Of a stretch of DNA of 64,000 bases, positions 8,360 through 16,457 are shown one piece after another. The translations under genes and the position numbers were made by a program. The notes beneath the pieces are model-generated. The model was given only the letters and a program-made list of their open reading frames with translations. It made no database searches and was not told the origin of the DNA. Numbering within the stretch: position 1 is the stretch's first letter; each line of letters opens with the position of its first letter. The DNA is taken from NCBI RefSeq assembly GCF_005862305.2, contig NZ_CP054021.1:3571001-3635000 (forward strand), in the 5' to 3' direction. The stretch is from Rhizobium indicum. Lineage in GTDB: Bacteria > Pseudomonadota > Alphaproteobacteria > Rhizobiales > Rhizobiaceae.

Positions 8360-10444
8360 ATGGCCCCCTTGCAGAAGACCGAGCAGACCGAAGCATTAAA
8401 CGACGACTTCCGGTCATTGTTTGCAACGCATCCGTCGCCGATGTGGGTCTATGATCCGATATCGCTGCGCTTTCTCATCGTCAACGAGGCGGCGGCAGCA
8501 CTTTACGGCTATGGCGCGGACGAGTACCGGCGCATGACGGTTCTGGATATCCGCCCTGAGCATGAGCGGGAACGGATGAGCGACGCCGTCAGCGGCCGTA
8601 CCGACATGGAAAAGGCGGAACGCTGGGTTCACCTCAAGGCGAGCGGCGAGACCTTCGAAGTGCTGACCTATGGCCGAGAAGTGCGTTTCGAGGGCCGGGC
8701 CGCAATCCTGGCGATCGTGCAGGATCGCAGCGAGGTCAACGCCGCCAGACGCCAGATGAGCGATACGCGCTCGCTTCTCGACAGCATCGTCGACAACCTG
8801 CCGGTCGGCGTCTTCGTCAAGGACATGGAAGCGGACGGGCTTTACGTTCTCTTCAACGAGGCCTGCGGCGACATCGTCGGCATGAGGGCGGAGCAGGTGG
8901 TCGGCCGAACCGACCGGGCGCTGTTTTCCCCCAGTCAGACAGACGCCTTCCGCGAGCAGGATCGCCGGGCCTTCGAAGCCAATGCGACGATCAGCTTCGA
9001 GGAGACCATGCTGCGCGCCGATGGCGTGCCGCGCATCCTGCGCACCGTCAAGCGCGCCCTGCCGACGCCCGAGGGTCATGCGCCGCGTTATCTGCTCGGC
9101 ATCTCGCAGGACGTGACGGAGGAGCGGACCGTCGAGGCGAAGCTTGCCCATCTCGCCATGCATGATTCGCTCACCGGCCTGCCGAACCGGGCGGCATTTT
9201 CCAATCATATCAACCAGCGGGCGGTCGAAGCGACTGCCGACAGCCCGATCGCGCTGCTTTATATTGACGTCGATCATTTCAAGCATATCAACGACAGCAA
9301 GGGGCATGCCGCCGGCGACGCGCTGCTTTGCCAAGTGTCGGAGCGGCTGCTGCAGCTGGCGGAGGAGGGCGATCTGGTTGCCCGTCTCGGCGGCGACGAA
9401 TTCGCCGTCGTGCTGGAGCTCGACGAACCGGAGCGGGCGGGGCGTTTTGCGCAGCGGCTGCTCAAGGCGCTGAGCCGTGCCTTCGATCTCGATGGCGCCC
9501 GGGAGCATGTCACCTGCAGTATCGGCATCGCCTTGGCGCCCGATCATGCCGGCGACGCGGATGTGTTGATGCGGCACGCGGATCTGGCACTCTATGCCGC
9601 CAAGGAGAGCGGACGCTCGACCTATCGTTTCTACGAGATGGAGATGCGGCTTGCCGCTGAACGCCGGCACGTGATGACCGCCGAGCTGTGGGAAGCGCTG
9701 GAGAAGCGCCAGTTCGAGCTGCATTACCAGCCGATCGTGCAGCTCGACAATGACGGCATCGCTGGCTTCGAAGCGCTGATCCGCTGGCGCCATCCTAAGC
9801 GCGGTCTGGTGGCGCCGATGGAATTCATTCCGCTCGCCGAGGAAACCGGCCTTATCGTGCCGATCGGCGACTGGGTGATCCGGGAAGCTTGCCGCGCGGC
9901 CGCCGGCTGGCCCGCCCATCTGAGGATCGCCGTCAATCTCTCCGTCAGCCAGTTTCGGCATGCGAGCCTGCTTTCGACCGTGGTCGCGGCGCTCGACGAG
10001 ACGGGCCTCAATGCCGACCGGCTTGAAATCGAAATCACCGAATCCGTATTCCTGACCGACGCCGACCAAAGCTTGCCGCGGCTGCGCGCATTGAAGGAGC
10101 TCGGCCTCCGCATCGCCATCGACGATTTCGGCACCGGTTATTCGTCGCTGAGCTATCTCCGATCCTTCCCCTTCGACAAGATCAAGCTCGACCGCAGCTT
10201 CGTTTCGGGCATCGAGACGGATGCGGGCAATCTCGCCATCGTGCGTGCCGTCGTTGGCATCGGCTCCGGCTTCAACGCGACGACGCTGGCCGAAGGGATC
10301 GAGACGGAAGAGCAGTTGCAGAAGCTGCGTGCCGAAGGTTTCAGTGAGGTGCAGGGCTATCTGATCGGCCGGCCGATGCCGCAGCACGAGGCAGAGGCGT
10401 TGATCCACGGCCGCGCGCTGAAGGCCGCTTCGTCACGCAGATAG
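8360..10444 (+). CDS. PAS-PAS-GGDEF-EAL cyclic-di-GMP signalling protein
   Basis: This is a soluble 694-aa protein with no membrane segment. It has two PAS sensor domains (about residues 15-125 and 135-255), a GGDEF domain (intact GGDEF at 344-348) and an EAL domain (EAL at 471-473, in GFEALIRW, with DDFGTGYSS further on). It could make or degrade cyclic-di-GMP; both signature motifs are present. The position of the RxxD inhibitory site before GGDEF reads EEGD, so classic product inhibition is probably lost. The start is uncertain: ATG 8291 would add 23 residues encoded by AT-rich DNA unlike the rest, and neither start has a good ribosome-binding site, so 8360 is preferred on base composition. 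Confidence 0.9.
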   Translation: MAPLQKTEQTEALNDDFRSLFATHPSPMWVYDPISLRFLIVNEAAAALYGYGADEYRRMTVLDIRPEHERERMSDAVSGRTDMEKAERWVHLKASGETFEVLTYGREVRFEGRAAILAIVQDRSEVNAARRQMSDTRSLLDSIVDNLPVGVFVKDMEADGLYVLFNEACGDIVGMRAEQVVGRTDRALFSPSQTDAFREQDRRAFEANATISFEETMLRADGVPRILRTVKRALPTPEGHAPRYLLGISQDVTEERTVEAKLAHLAMHDSLTGLPNRAAFSNHINQRAVEATADSPIALLYIDVDHFKHINDSKGHAAGDALLCQVSERLLQLAEEGDLVARLGGDEFAVVLELDEPERAGRFAQRLLKALSRAFDLDGAREHVTCSIGIALAPDHAGDADVLMRHADLALYAAKESGRSTYRFYEMEMRLAAERRHVMTAELWEALEKRQFELHYQPIVQLDNDGIAGFEALIRWRHPKRGLVAPMEFIPLAEETGLIVPIGDWVIREACRAAAGWPAHLRIAVNLSVSQFRHASLLSTVVAALDETGLNADRLEIEITESVFLTDADQSLPRLRALKELGLRIAIDDFGTGYSSLSYLRSFPFDKIKLDRSFVSGIETDAGNLAIVRAVVGIGSGFNATTLAEGIETEEQLQKLRAEGFSEVQGYLIGRPMPQHEAEALIHGRALKAASSRR

Positions 10445-10572
10445 AGTCGCTTAAGCGACAGCTGGCAGTGGCGTCCAGGGAAAGGTATTCGCCGGATGCC
10501 ATCAAGCATTCGTCATTTTGAGAAAGCCGGCAGAAGCGGCATAATTGTCGTGGGCTGGAAAGGAGGATGTCT

Positions 10573-10674
10573 ATGAAACGCTATTCATTATCGATGATCG
10601 GACTGGCGCTCGTAACCGCCATTATCGCCAATCCGGGCATCGCATTCGCCTGCAACAAGCTGATCGGCACTTGA
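10573..10674 (+). CDS. 33-aa putative exported peptide
   Basis: A very small frame, [20 protein letters not shown]... ending FACNKLIGT, has an excellent ribosome-binding site (AAAGGAGGATGTCT before the ATG). The N-terminal two thirds look like a signal peptide with a probable cleavage after IAFA, leaving only about seven residues with one cysteine. A hairpin follows 18 nt after the stop. Function is unknown. The strong Shine-Dalgarno and signal-like sequence support it; its shortness is the main doubt. Confidence 0.5.
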   Translation: MKRYSLSMIGLALVTAIIANPGIAFACNKLIGT

Positions 10675-10691
10675 GCCGCACCCCCCGCTCC

Positions 10692-10720
10692 AAGGCGCGG
10701 CTTCGGCTGCGCCTTCTCTT
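10692..10720 (+). terminator. Hairpin after the 33-aa frame
   Basis: The stem AAGGCGC / GCGCCTT with a 10-nt loop is followed by CTCTT, a weak U-tract. It probably ends the small transcript before mnmA. Confidence 0.45.
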
Positions 10721-10891
10721 CAGGCGGGAATGCGAAATATCGGCGCCCGAAGGCTGCCCCTTGCGCCCAAGGACAATCCTTTCTATATCGGTGCCTCATC
10801 GAGAGACGGCGGCCGATCCCGCCGGAGATCAGCAATCCGCCGCAATTGCAGCGCAAGGGCGGATCGTGACCGCGCAGAATTGGCACCATCG

Positions 10892-12091
10892 TTGAACACA
10901 CTGGATTTTGACAAGAAGCCGGAAGAGACCCGCGTCGTCGTCGCCATGTCGGGCGGCGTCGATTCATCCGTCGTCGCCGGCCTTCTCAAACAGCAGGGTT
11001 ATGATGTGCTCGGCATCACGCTGCAGCTTTACGATCATGGCGCCGCCGTTCACCGCGCGGGCTCCTGTTGCGCCGGCCAGGATATCGACGACGCGCGCCG
11101 CGTCTGCGAAACGCTCGGCATTCCGCATTACGTGCTCGATTACGAAAAGCGCTTTCGTGAGACGGTGATCAACCCATTCGCCGAAAGCTATGTGGCGGGC
11201 GAAACGCCGATCCCTTGCGTTTCCTGCAACCAGACCGTCAAATTCGCCGATCTTCTGGCGACCGCCAAGGAGCTTGGCGCCGATGCGCTGGCGACCGGCC
11301 ATTATATCCGCTCGGGACGGAATCCTTCGCCGGACAATCCCGGCCGCCGCGCGCTTTTCCGCCCGGCCGATGCCGACCGCGACCAAAGCTATTTCCTCTT
11401 CGCCACGACGCAGGAACAGATCGATTATCTCCGCTTTCCCCTGGGCGGCCTGCCGAAGGCCGAGACCCGCAGGCTCGCCGAAGAGATGGGCCTCGTCGTT
11501 GCCAAGAAGGCCGACAGCCAAGACATCTGCTTCGTGCCGCAGGGCAAATATTCCGACGTCATCACCAAGCTGAAGCCGAATGCGGCGCTCGCCGGCGAGA
11601 TCGTCCATCTTGATGGGCGCGTGCTCGGCACCCATGAGGGCATCCTGCATTTCACGATCGGCCAGCGCCGCGGCATCGGCATCGCCACCGGCGAGCCGCT
11701 CTACGTCGTCTTTCTCGATGCTCGCTCGCGCCGGGTCATCGTCGGGCCAAAAGAGGCGCTGGAAACGCACCGCGTCTACCTGCGTGACGTCAACTGGCTG
11801 GGTGACGAGACGCTTGCGGAAGCCGCCGCCGGCAAGGGCTTTGCCTGTTACGCCAAGGTCCGCTCGACAAGGGCGCCGGCGCCCGCCGTCCTGCATATCG
11901 ATGCAACAGGCACCTATGTCGACCTGACGGTCGGCGAGGCGGGTATCGCGCCCGGCCAGGCCTGCGCGCTTTATTCCGCGCCCGGCGACAACGCCCGCGT
12001 CTTCGGCGGCGGTTTCATCGAACGCTCCGAGCGTGAACCTTCGGCGGAAGCCTGCCTGAAGGCCCTTTTGGCCAGCCCCGTCGCCGCCTGA
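10892..12091 (+). CDS. mnmA: tRNA-specific 2-thiouridylase MnmA
   Basis: MnmA (TrmU) thiolates U34 of tRNAs for Lys, Glu and Gln. The protein is 399 aa if the TTG at 10892 is used ([22 protein letters not shown]). The ATP pyrophosphatase P-loop SGGVDSS is at residues 20-26. The catalytic cysteines are in [11 protein letters not shown] and PCVSCN. ATGHY and DQSYFLF are also typical. The frame stays open back to 10730, but those codons read as low-quality arginine/alanine-rich sequence and run back to the hairpin, so they are excluded. No strong Shine-Dalgarno precedes the TTG, so the exact start is the least certain point. Confidence 0.93.
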   Translation: MNTLDFDKKPEETRVVVAMSGGVDSSVVAGLLKQQGYDVLGITLQLYDHGAAVHRAGSCCAGQDIDDARRVCETLGIPHYVLDYEKRFRETVINPFAESYVAGETPIPCVSCNQTVKFADLLATAKELGADALATGHYIRSGRNPSPDNPGRRALFRPADADRDQSYFLFATTQEQIDYLRFPLGGLPKAETRRLAEEMGLVVAKKADSQDICFVPQGKYSDVITKLKPNAALAGEIVHLDGRVLGTHEGILHFTIGQRRGIGIATGEPLYVVFLDARSRRVIVGPKEALETHRVYLRDVNWLGDETLAEAAAGKGFACYAKVRSTRAPAPAVLHIDATGTYVDLTVGEAGIAPGQACALYSAPGDNARVFGGGFIERSEREPSAEACLKALLASPVAA

Positions 12092-12144
12092 AACCGATCG
12101 GAAACAGGAGGCGGTAAAGCCCACCCTTTTTCTCGATCATGCGC

Positions 12145-12173
12145 TTGACACAAAGCCGAAGCGCACCTTATAA
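12145..12173 (+). promoter_or_regulatory. Promoter of the tRNA-Met gene
   Basis: TTGACA (12145-12150) and TTATAA (12168-12173) are separated by 17 bp. Together they form a near-consensus housekeeping promoter about 53 bp before the tRNA. The G/C-rich GCCGCTC just after the -10 resembles a discriminator of stable-RNA promoters. Confidence 0.75.
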
Positions 12174-12226
12174 GCCGCTCATCCCACGAACCGGCATCGC
12201 TTCGCGAGCGGGTGTCGTTGACCAGT

Positions 12227-12303
12227 GGCGGAGTAGCTCAGTAGGTCAGAGCAGAGGAATCATAATCCTTGTGTCGGGGGTTCAAATCCCTCCTCCGCTA
12301 CCA
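12227..12303 (+). tRNA. tRNA-Met (anticodon CAT)
   Basis: This is a 77-nt cloverleaf: acceptor GGCGGAG / CTCCGCT (terminal G-U pair), D arm GCTC...GAGC, anticodon stem GAGGA / TCCTT with loop ATCATAA (CAT at 12261-12263), T loop TTCAAAT, and an encoded CCA end (12301-12303). Elongator tRNA-Met is preferred over the CAT-anticodon tRNA-Ile by overall resemblance. It lacks the three G-C pairs of an initiator anticodon stem. Confidence 0.93.
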
Positions 12304-12334
12304 TCTGTTTTCATTACATAAAATGCGAATTTTG

Positions 12335-12361
12335 GAGGCCGAAAAGACGGCCTCTTTTTTT
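12335..12361 (+). terminator. Terminator of the tRNA-Met gene
   Basis: The perfect 7-bp stem GAGGCCG / CGGCCTC with loop AAAAGA is followed by seven T residues, 32 nt after the tRNA. Confidence 0.88.
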
Positions 12362-12461
12362 GGCGTGATGGCACACTGGTGGCAACCACCAAACGTGGCG
12401 GTGAGGGACAAAACCAGTCCGGCCCTGATCTGCAGGATTCCCGCCAACGCTGAGGACAGGC

Positions 12462-12590
12462 CTATCTGTAGAGCGTCAGAAGCAACAGAGGCATCTTCGT
12501 CGCCCAAAGGTGGGATGCGACAGCGATAATAATAGCCCATACGGCGAGCGAGAACATGACCGCCGCTAACCTGATCCCGACTGGCTGCAT
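12462..12590 (-). CDS. Possible 42-aa membrane peptide
   Basis: A short frame, MQPVGIRLAAVMFSLAVWAI..., is almost entirely one or two hydrophobic helices. GGAGGAA is placed 5 nt before the ATG at 12590 (an adjacent ATG lies at 12593). It sits alone in the gene-poor stretch between tRNA-Met and the VCBS gene. Function is unknown; it may be a chance frame, although the Shine-Dalgarno and hydrophobic profile fit a small membrane protein. Confidence 0.35.
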   Translation of the reverse strand: MQPVGIRLAAVMFSLAVWAIIIAVASHLWATKMPLLLLTLYR

Positions 12591-12753
12591 CATTTCCTCC
12601 ATCCCAGCATAATCGTGCCCCCTCGAGCGATCCAATGCTAGCAAGATGCAGGCCCGTCAGCTATCGCAAGAAATTGGTACCCAGATAGGCGCCGCAGAGC
12701 GCAGTCGGTGAAGGTGCACAGATTTCGGTGATGCGGCGCCCTTTCCCCATCAA

Positions 12754-13587
12754 TCAGACGATGAAATGAAAGTTGTCGTATTGCGCGCCGTAATAATCCG
12801 GGCCGCTCGTTTCGTTGATGACGGGTTCGGTGTCGAGCACGAGAGAGTCGATTTCGCCGTAGGCGCTGAGATCGATCACTTGCGGGTCATGAATGCTGTC
12901 GGCGGTGACGTTGACTGTGACCAAGAATACGGTATCGCCGTCCAGCTTACCTTCGATCGTCAGAACGTTGTCATAGTCCGATGTGCCGTTTGCGACACTG
13001 AATTGCTCGATCTGAAAGTTGCCGCCATCGGCGGCTTGGATGGGTGTCCAGAACACGCCTCCTCCCAGATAGTGGTTGCCATCCGCTTCCTCCCGCACAG
13101 TCGCGTCGTCACCATCGTACCAGGCGCCCCAATCGAAGCCTTTGTAGCCCGTCGGGAAGTCGTGGTTGCCGACATCCTCGAAATTGACGAAGACGTCGCC
13201 GCGTTCCGGCAGGTCGACCGCGATGTTGAGCAAGCCGAAATCGGTGGCGCCTTTGCCATCCGAGATCTTGAAATTGAACTGGTCGACGAGTTGGTCTCCC
13301 GGGCCGAGCGCTGATACCACCGGGTTGGTGTGATCGAGCTCATATGTGTAGTTACCGTTGGAATAGACGGTCAGAGTGCCGTATTTTCCCTCGACTGTGG
13401 TGGTCGTGGCAGGCCCGTTCGGATCGGCCGGTTGCGGAATTCGCTGTCCATTGACGAAGTTGAGACGCACCTGATCTCCGTCGGCATCCACCGAACTTGT
13501 ATTGTCCAGGATGTTGCCGTCGATCGGGTTGTCGATGTTGAAAATAGGCTGGTATACATCACCTGCGACCGGCTTGTGGTTTGCCAT
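12754..13587 (-). CDS. VCBS-repeat-containing putative secreted protein
   Basis: This 277-aa acidic protein has very few basic residues, no signal peptide and no cysteine. Residues about 5-130 form one VCBS/cadherin-like repeat (DADGDQVRLNFV, YGTLTVYSNGNYTYELDHTN, DQFNFKISDGKGATDFGLLNIAVDL). The second half (VFVNFEDVGNHDFPTGYKGFDWGAWYD...) looks like a beta-rich C-terminal domain also seen after VCBS repeats. Such proteins are often exported by type I secretion and act in adhesion, like rhizobial Rap proteins; this role is an inference. GGGAGGT precedes the ATG by 5-6 nt, and it ends with closely spaced stops. It stands alone, with lower GC than the flanking operons, which suggests accessory DNA. 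Confidence 0.75.
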   Translation of the reverse strand: MANHKPVAGDVYQPIFNIDNPIDGNILDNTSSVDADGDQVRLNFVNGQRIPQPADPNGPATTTTVEGKYGTLTVYSNGNYTYELDHTNPVVSALGPGDQLVDQFNFKISDGKGATDFGLLNIAVDLPERGDVFVNFEDVGNHDFPTGYKGFDWGAWYDGDDATVREEADGNHYLGGGVFWTPIQAADGGNFQIEQFSVANGTSDYDNVLTIEGKLDGDTVFLVTVNVTADSIHDPQVIDLSAYGEIDSLVLDTEPVINETSGPDYYGAQYDNFHFIV

Positions 13588-13993
13588 TTCTACCTCCCGT
13601 GTGATTTTCTGCTCGACTATGCAACCCTATCGGGTATCTGGCAACCGAAATTGAGGGAGCGTCAGAGCAATTCCGCCCGTCAACGCCACACATTCCGGTC
13701 GATTACAGCTCAACTGTTCAAGTAAAGGGAGCGGCATAAACGTCGATCCCGTTTATGAACCAGGATTTACGTCTTGTCTTACGTTGCAGCCGCTTCATCG
13801 ATCATGGTGTTTCTCGCCCTTTCAGGCGATCCATCAATTCGGCCAGCGGAAAACTTTCAGGCAAGCTAAGAATCGCAGGTCAATGATGACGCGATCATGA
13901 CGATATACTGCATGAATTGCTCGGCGTGCCAAGAGCAACCTGGAAGGCGGAATGGCACCTATCGGCAGAGCCCAACCTTCAGCCGACCATCAA
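13588..13993. other. Intergenic region between the VCBS gene and the ABC operon
   Basis: No gene is supported in these 406 bp. The part next to 13587 must contain the promoter and leader of the VCBS gene. A perfect inverted repeat at 13735-13757 is the only clear structure. No T-tailed terminator for the ABC operon ending at 13994 was found. Confidence 0.5.
13735..13757. promoter_or_regulatory. Perfect 8-bp inverted repeat, possible operator
   Basis: CATAAACG and CGTTTATG are separated by 7 bp and centred about 160 bp upstream of the VCBS gene start. There is no T-run on either side, so an operator is more likely than a terminator. The binding protein is unknown. Confidence 0.4.
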
Positions 13994-14710
13994 TCAATGC
14001 AGGCCGCCGACCCCGAGCAGCCTCTCGACAGCCTCGTGATCCCTGGTGAGGTTCTCCGGCGTTCCGGTCCAGGCCAGTCTGCCGCGTTCGAGAATGACGA
14101 CCTGATCGGCGAAATCGAGCGCGCTCTGGATGCGCTGCTCGACCAGCAGGATGGTCATGTCTCCGGTCTTGGCGAGGTCGGCGAAGGCGGCCATCAGTTC
14201 CTCGCAGATAACGGGCGCGAGGCCCTCCAGCGGTTCGTCGAGCAGCAGGACGGAGGGGCGGCCGAGAATGGTGCGGGCGGTGGAGAGCATCTGCTGCTCG
14301 CCGCCGGAAAGCTGGCTGCCGAGGTTGCGGCGGCGCTCCTTCAGGCGCGGGAACATCGCATAGGCTTCCTCCAGCGCCGTTTTCGGTCGCGCCTTCAAGC
14401 CGACGAAAAGGTTTTCTTCGACTGTCAGCGTCGGGAAGATGCAGCGTGCCTGCGGCACATATCCGAGGCCCTTGTGCGCGCGTGCAGCACTCGGTGCCGT
14501 CGTGACATCCGAATCGCCGAGGCGGATGCTGCCCTCATATCGCCTGGTCTGCCCGGCAAGCGTTGCCAGCAGCGTGGTCTTGCCCATGCCATTGCGGCCG
14601 AGCACGGCAAGCCGAGCGCCTGCCGGCACCGAGAAGGAAATGCCTTCGAGCACCCTCGTCGGCCCATATCCGGCCGACAGATTCTCGACCTCAAGCGATA
14701 TGGCTGGCAT
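13994..14710 (-). CDS. LivF-type ABC transporter ATP-binding protein
   Basis: This 238-aa ATPase belongs to the branched-chain/hydrophobic substrate import family. Walker A is GRNGMGKTT, the signature LSGGEQQML and Walker B VLLLDEPLEGLAP. It is the last gene of a five-gene operon (binding protein, LivH, LivM, LivG, LivF order) and overlaps the LivG gene by 20 nt. ATG 14710 is preferred to ATG 14716 because GGGAG then lies 8 nt upstream. Upstream in-frame codons to 14821 fall inside the LivG gene and are ignored. With pobA immediately upstream of the operon, an aromatic acid is a more likely substrate than leucine (inference). Confidence 0.93.
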   Translation of the reverse strand: MPAISLEVENLSAGYGPTRVLEGISFSVPAGARLAVLGRNGMGKTTLLATLAGQTRRYEGSIRLGDSDVTTAPSAARAHKGLGYVPQARCIFPTLTVEENLFVGLKARPKTALEEAYAMFPRLKERRRNLGSQLSGGEQQMLSTARTILGRPSVLLLDEPLEGLAPVICEELMAAFADLAKTGDMTILLVEQRIQSALDFADQVVILERGRLAWTGTPENLTRDHEAVERLLGVGGLH

Positions 14711-15455
14711 TGGCATAGCTCCCGAGATAGGCCTCGCGCACGCGCGCATCCTTGGTGACGTCTTCCGGCAGGCCATCGAAGATGATCGCGCCTGATGCAA
14801 GCACGATGACGCGTCTGGCAAAACGGAAGACGAGGTCCATGTCGTGTTCGATCATCAGCACTGCGAGATCGGCAGGCAGATCGGCCAGCGCCTGTTCGAT
14901 GCGGCCGGTATCGCTCTGCGGCACGCCGGCTGCCGGCTCGTCGAGCAGCAGCACCTTCGGCTTCAATGCCAGCGCCACGGCGATCTCGAGAAGCCGCTGC
15001 TGGCCATAGGCGATTTCGCTGACCTTGCGATGCATCAGGAAAGCCAGTCCGAGCTTGCCGAGGAGATCATCGACCTCGGCCATGACATCGGGCATACGCA
15101 GGAAATTGCCGAACATGTGCCCGGTCTTTCCGTCGCGCTGAAGGACGGCAAGTCCCACATGTTCGGCCGGCGTCATGTCCTGGAAGAGCCGCGTCACCTG
15201 AAAGGAGCGGACAAGGCCGCGTCTGACCCTGCCGATCGCATCGACCTTCGTTACCAGCTCGCCGCCGAGGCGAACCTCACCGGAATCGGGAGAGAGATTA
15301 CCGGTCACGAGGTTGACGAAGGTGGTCTTGCCGGCGCCGTTCGGGCCGATCAGCGCGATGCGATCGCCAGGCGACATCGTGAGCGAGACATTATTGGTGA
15401 CGGCAAGGCCGCCGAAGGCTTTCTTGAGATTGGCGACTTCGAAGACCGGGCTCAT
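14691..15455 (-). CDS. LivG-type ABC transporter ATP-binding protein
   Basis: This 254-aa ATPase is the partner of the downstream LivF-type ATPase. Walker A is GPNGAGKTTF and Walker B VLLLDEPAAGVP. The signature region reads IAYGQQRLLEIA instead of the canonical LSGGQ, a replacement common in LivG proteins. The start ATG shares one base with the stop of the permease gene upstream (TGATG), indicating translational coupling. It energises uptake through the LivH/LivM pore on the cytoplasmic face. Confidence 0.93.
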   Translation of the reverse strand: MSPVFEVANLKKAFGGLAVTNNVSLTMSPGDRIALIGPNGAGKTTFVNLVTGNLSPDSGEVRLGGELVTKVDAIGRVRRGLVRSFQVTRLFQDMTPAEHVGLAVLQRDGKTGHMFGNFLRMPDVMAEVDDLLGKLGLAFLMHRKVSEIAYGQQRLLEIAVALALKPKVLLLDEPAAGVPQSDTGRIEQALADLPADLAVLMIEHDMDLVFRFARRVIVLASGAIIFDGLPEDVTKDARVREAYLGSYANASHIA

Positions 15456-16456
15456 CAGCGCTGCTCCCTGCGGCGGCTAACGAAGGCTGCGGCCGTGCCG
15501 AAGAGACCTTTCGGCGCAAAGAGCACGACGGCAATCAGCATCGCGCCGACCATGGTCAGCCAATGGAAGGGATTGGCGGCGGAGACATAGTCCTCAAAGA
15601 GCATGAAGATGACAGTGCCGGAAAGTGCCCCGAAGAGAGAACCGGTGCCGCCGAGGACCAGCATCACAAGCGCTTCGGCCGATTGGGTGAAAGACAGGCT
15701 GTCGAGGCCGACGACCTGTGTCGAAATCGCGTTCAAGGCACCGCCGACACCGGCAACGGCGCCGGAGATCGCGTACATCCTGATCAGAGCTGCCTTCGGC
15801 GAAGCACCCATGGCGCGGATGCGCAGCGGGTCCTGCTTGATGGCGCGGCAAAGCATGCCGAAGGGCGAGCGAACCAGGAACCTCAGCAGTACGAAGACGA
15901 TCAGCAGCAGCGCCATTCCGAAAAAGAAGGCGGTGTGACCGTAGAGATCGAATTCGAAGAGGCCGAAGACCGGGTCCGGCGCAATGCCGGAAAGTCCGTC
16001 GCTGCCGCCTGTCCATGACGAGGCCTTGTTGGCGAATTCATGGAAGAGGTTGATCAGCGCAATCGACAGCACCAGCTGCGGCAGTCCATGCGCACGCAGG
16101 ATGACGGCGCCGCTGAGCAGCCCGGCAACCGCGCCGCCGACAATGCCGGCCAGCATCATCAGCAGCGGATCATTGATGCCGTAATGCGCCGACAGGATCC
16201 CGGCGGCATAGGCGCCGGAGCCGAAAAGTGCGGCATGGCCGAGCGTTGCGACGCCGCAATAACCGGTCACCAGATCGAGCGACAGGACGAGCAGGGCGAT
16301 CGTGATCATCCGGGTCAAAAGCGCGAGATTATCGGGGAAGGCGAAATAGCCGACCGCGCCAATGACTATGATGACCGCTATTCCGATAAGATCGCGGCCG
16401 ATAGATCCGCGGCGATGCTGTAGACCTTCGTTTTCGTTGTTCATCACAAGCGCCAT
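15455..16456 (-). CDS. LivM-type ABC transporter permease
   Basis: This 333-aa inner-membrane protein has about eight to ten hydrophobic segments, beginning near residue 20 (DLIGIAVIIVIGAVGYF). The cytoplasmic coupling loop reads SPFGMLCRAIKQDPLRIRAMG, where LivM proteins contact the ATPase. The ATG at 16456 follows the stop of the LivH-type gene with a single base between (TAAGATG), so it is preferred over ATG 16477 inside that gene. It forms the import pore with the LivH-type permease. Confidence 0.93.
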   Translation of the reverse strand: MALVMNNENEGLQHRRGSIGRDLIGIAVIIVIGAVGYFAFPDNLALLTRMITIALLVLSLDLVTGYCGVATLGHAALFGSGAYAAGILSAHYGINDPLLMMLAGIVGGAVAGLLSGAVILRAHGLPQLVLSIALINLFHEFANKASSWTGGSDGLSGIAPDPVFGLFEFDLYGHTAFFFGMALLLIVFVLLRFLVRSPFGMLCRAIKQDPLRIRAMGASPKAALIRMYAISGAVAGVGGALNAISTQVVGLDSLSFTQSAEALVMLVLGGTGSLFGALSGTVIFMLFEDYVSAANPFHWLTMVGAMLIAVVLFAPKGLFGTAAAFVSRRREQR

Positions 16457-16457
16457 C

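Noticed and set aside
12227..12303. tRNA-Met as integration site of a genomic island
   Set aside because: No second copy of the tRNA 3' end and no integrase gene were seen in the downstream 1.7 kb.
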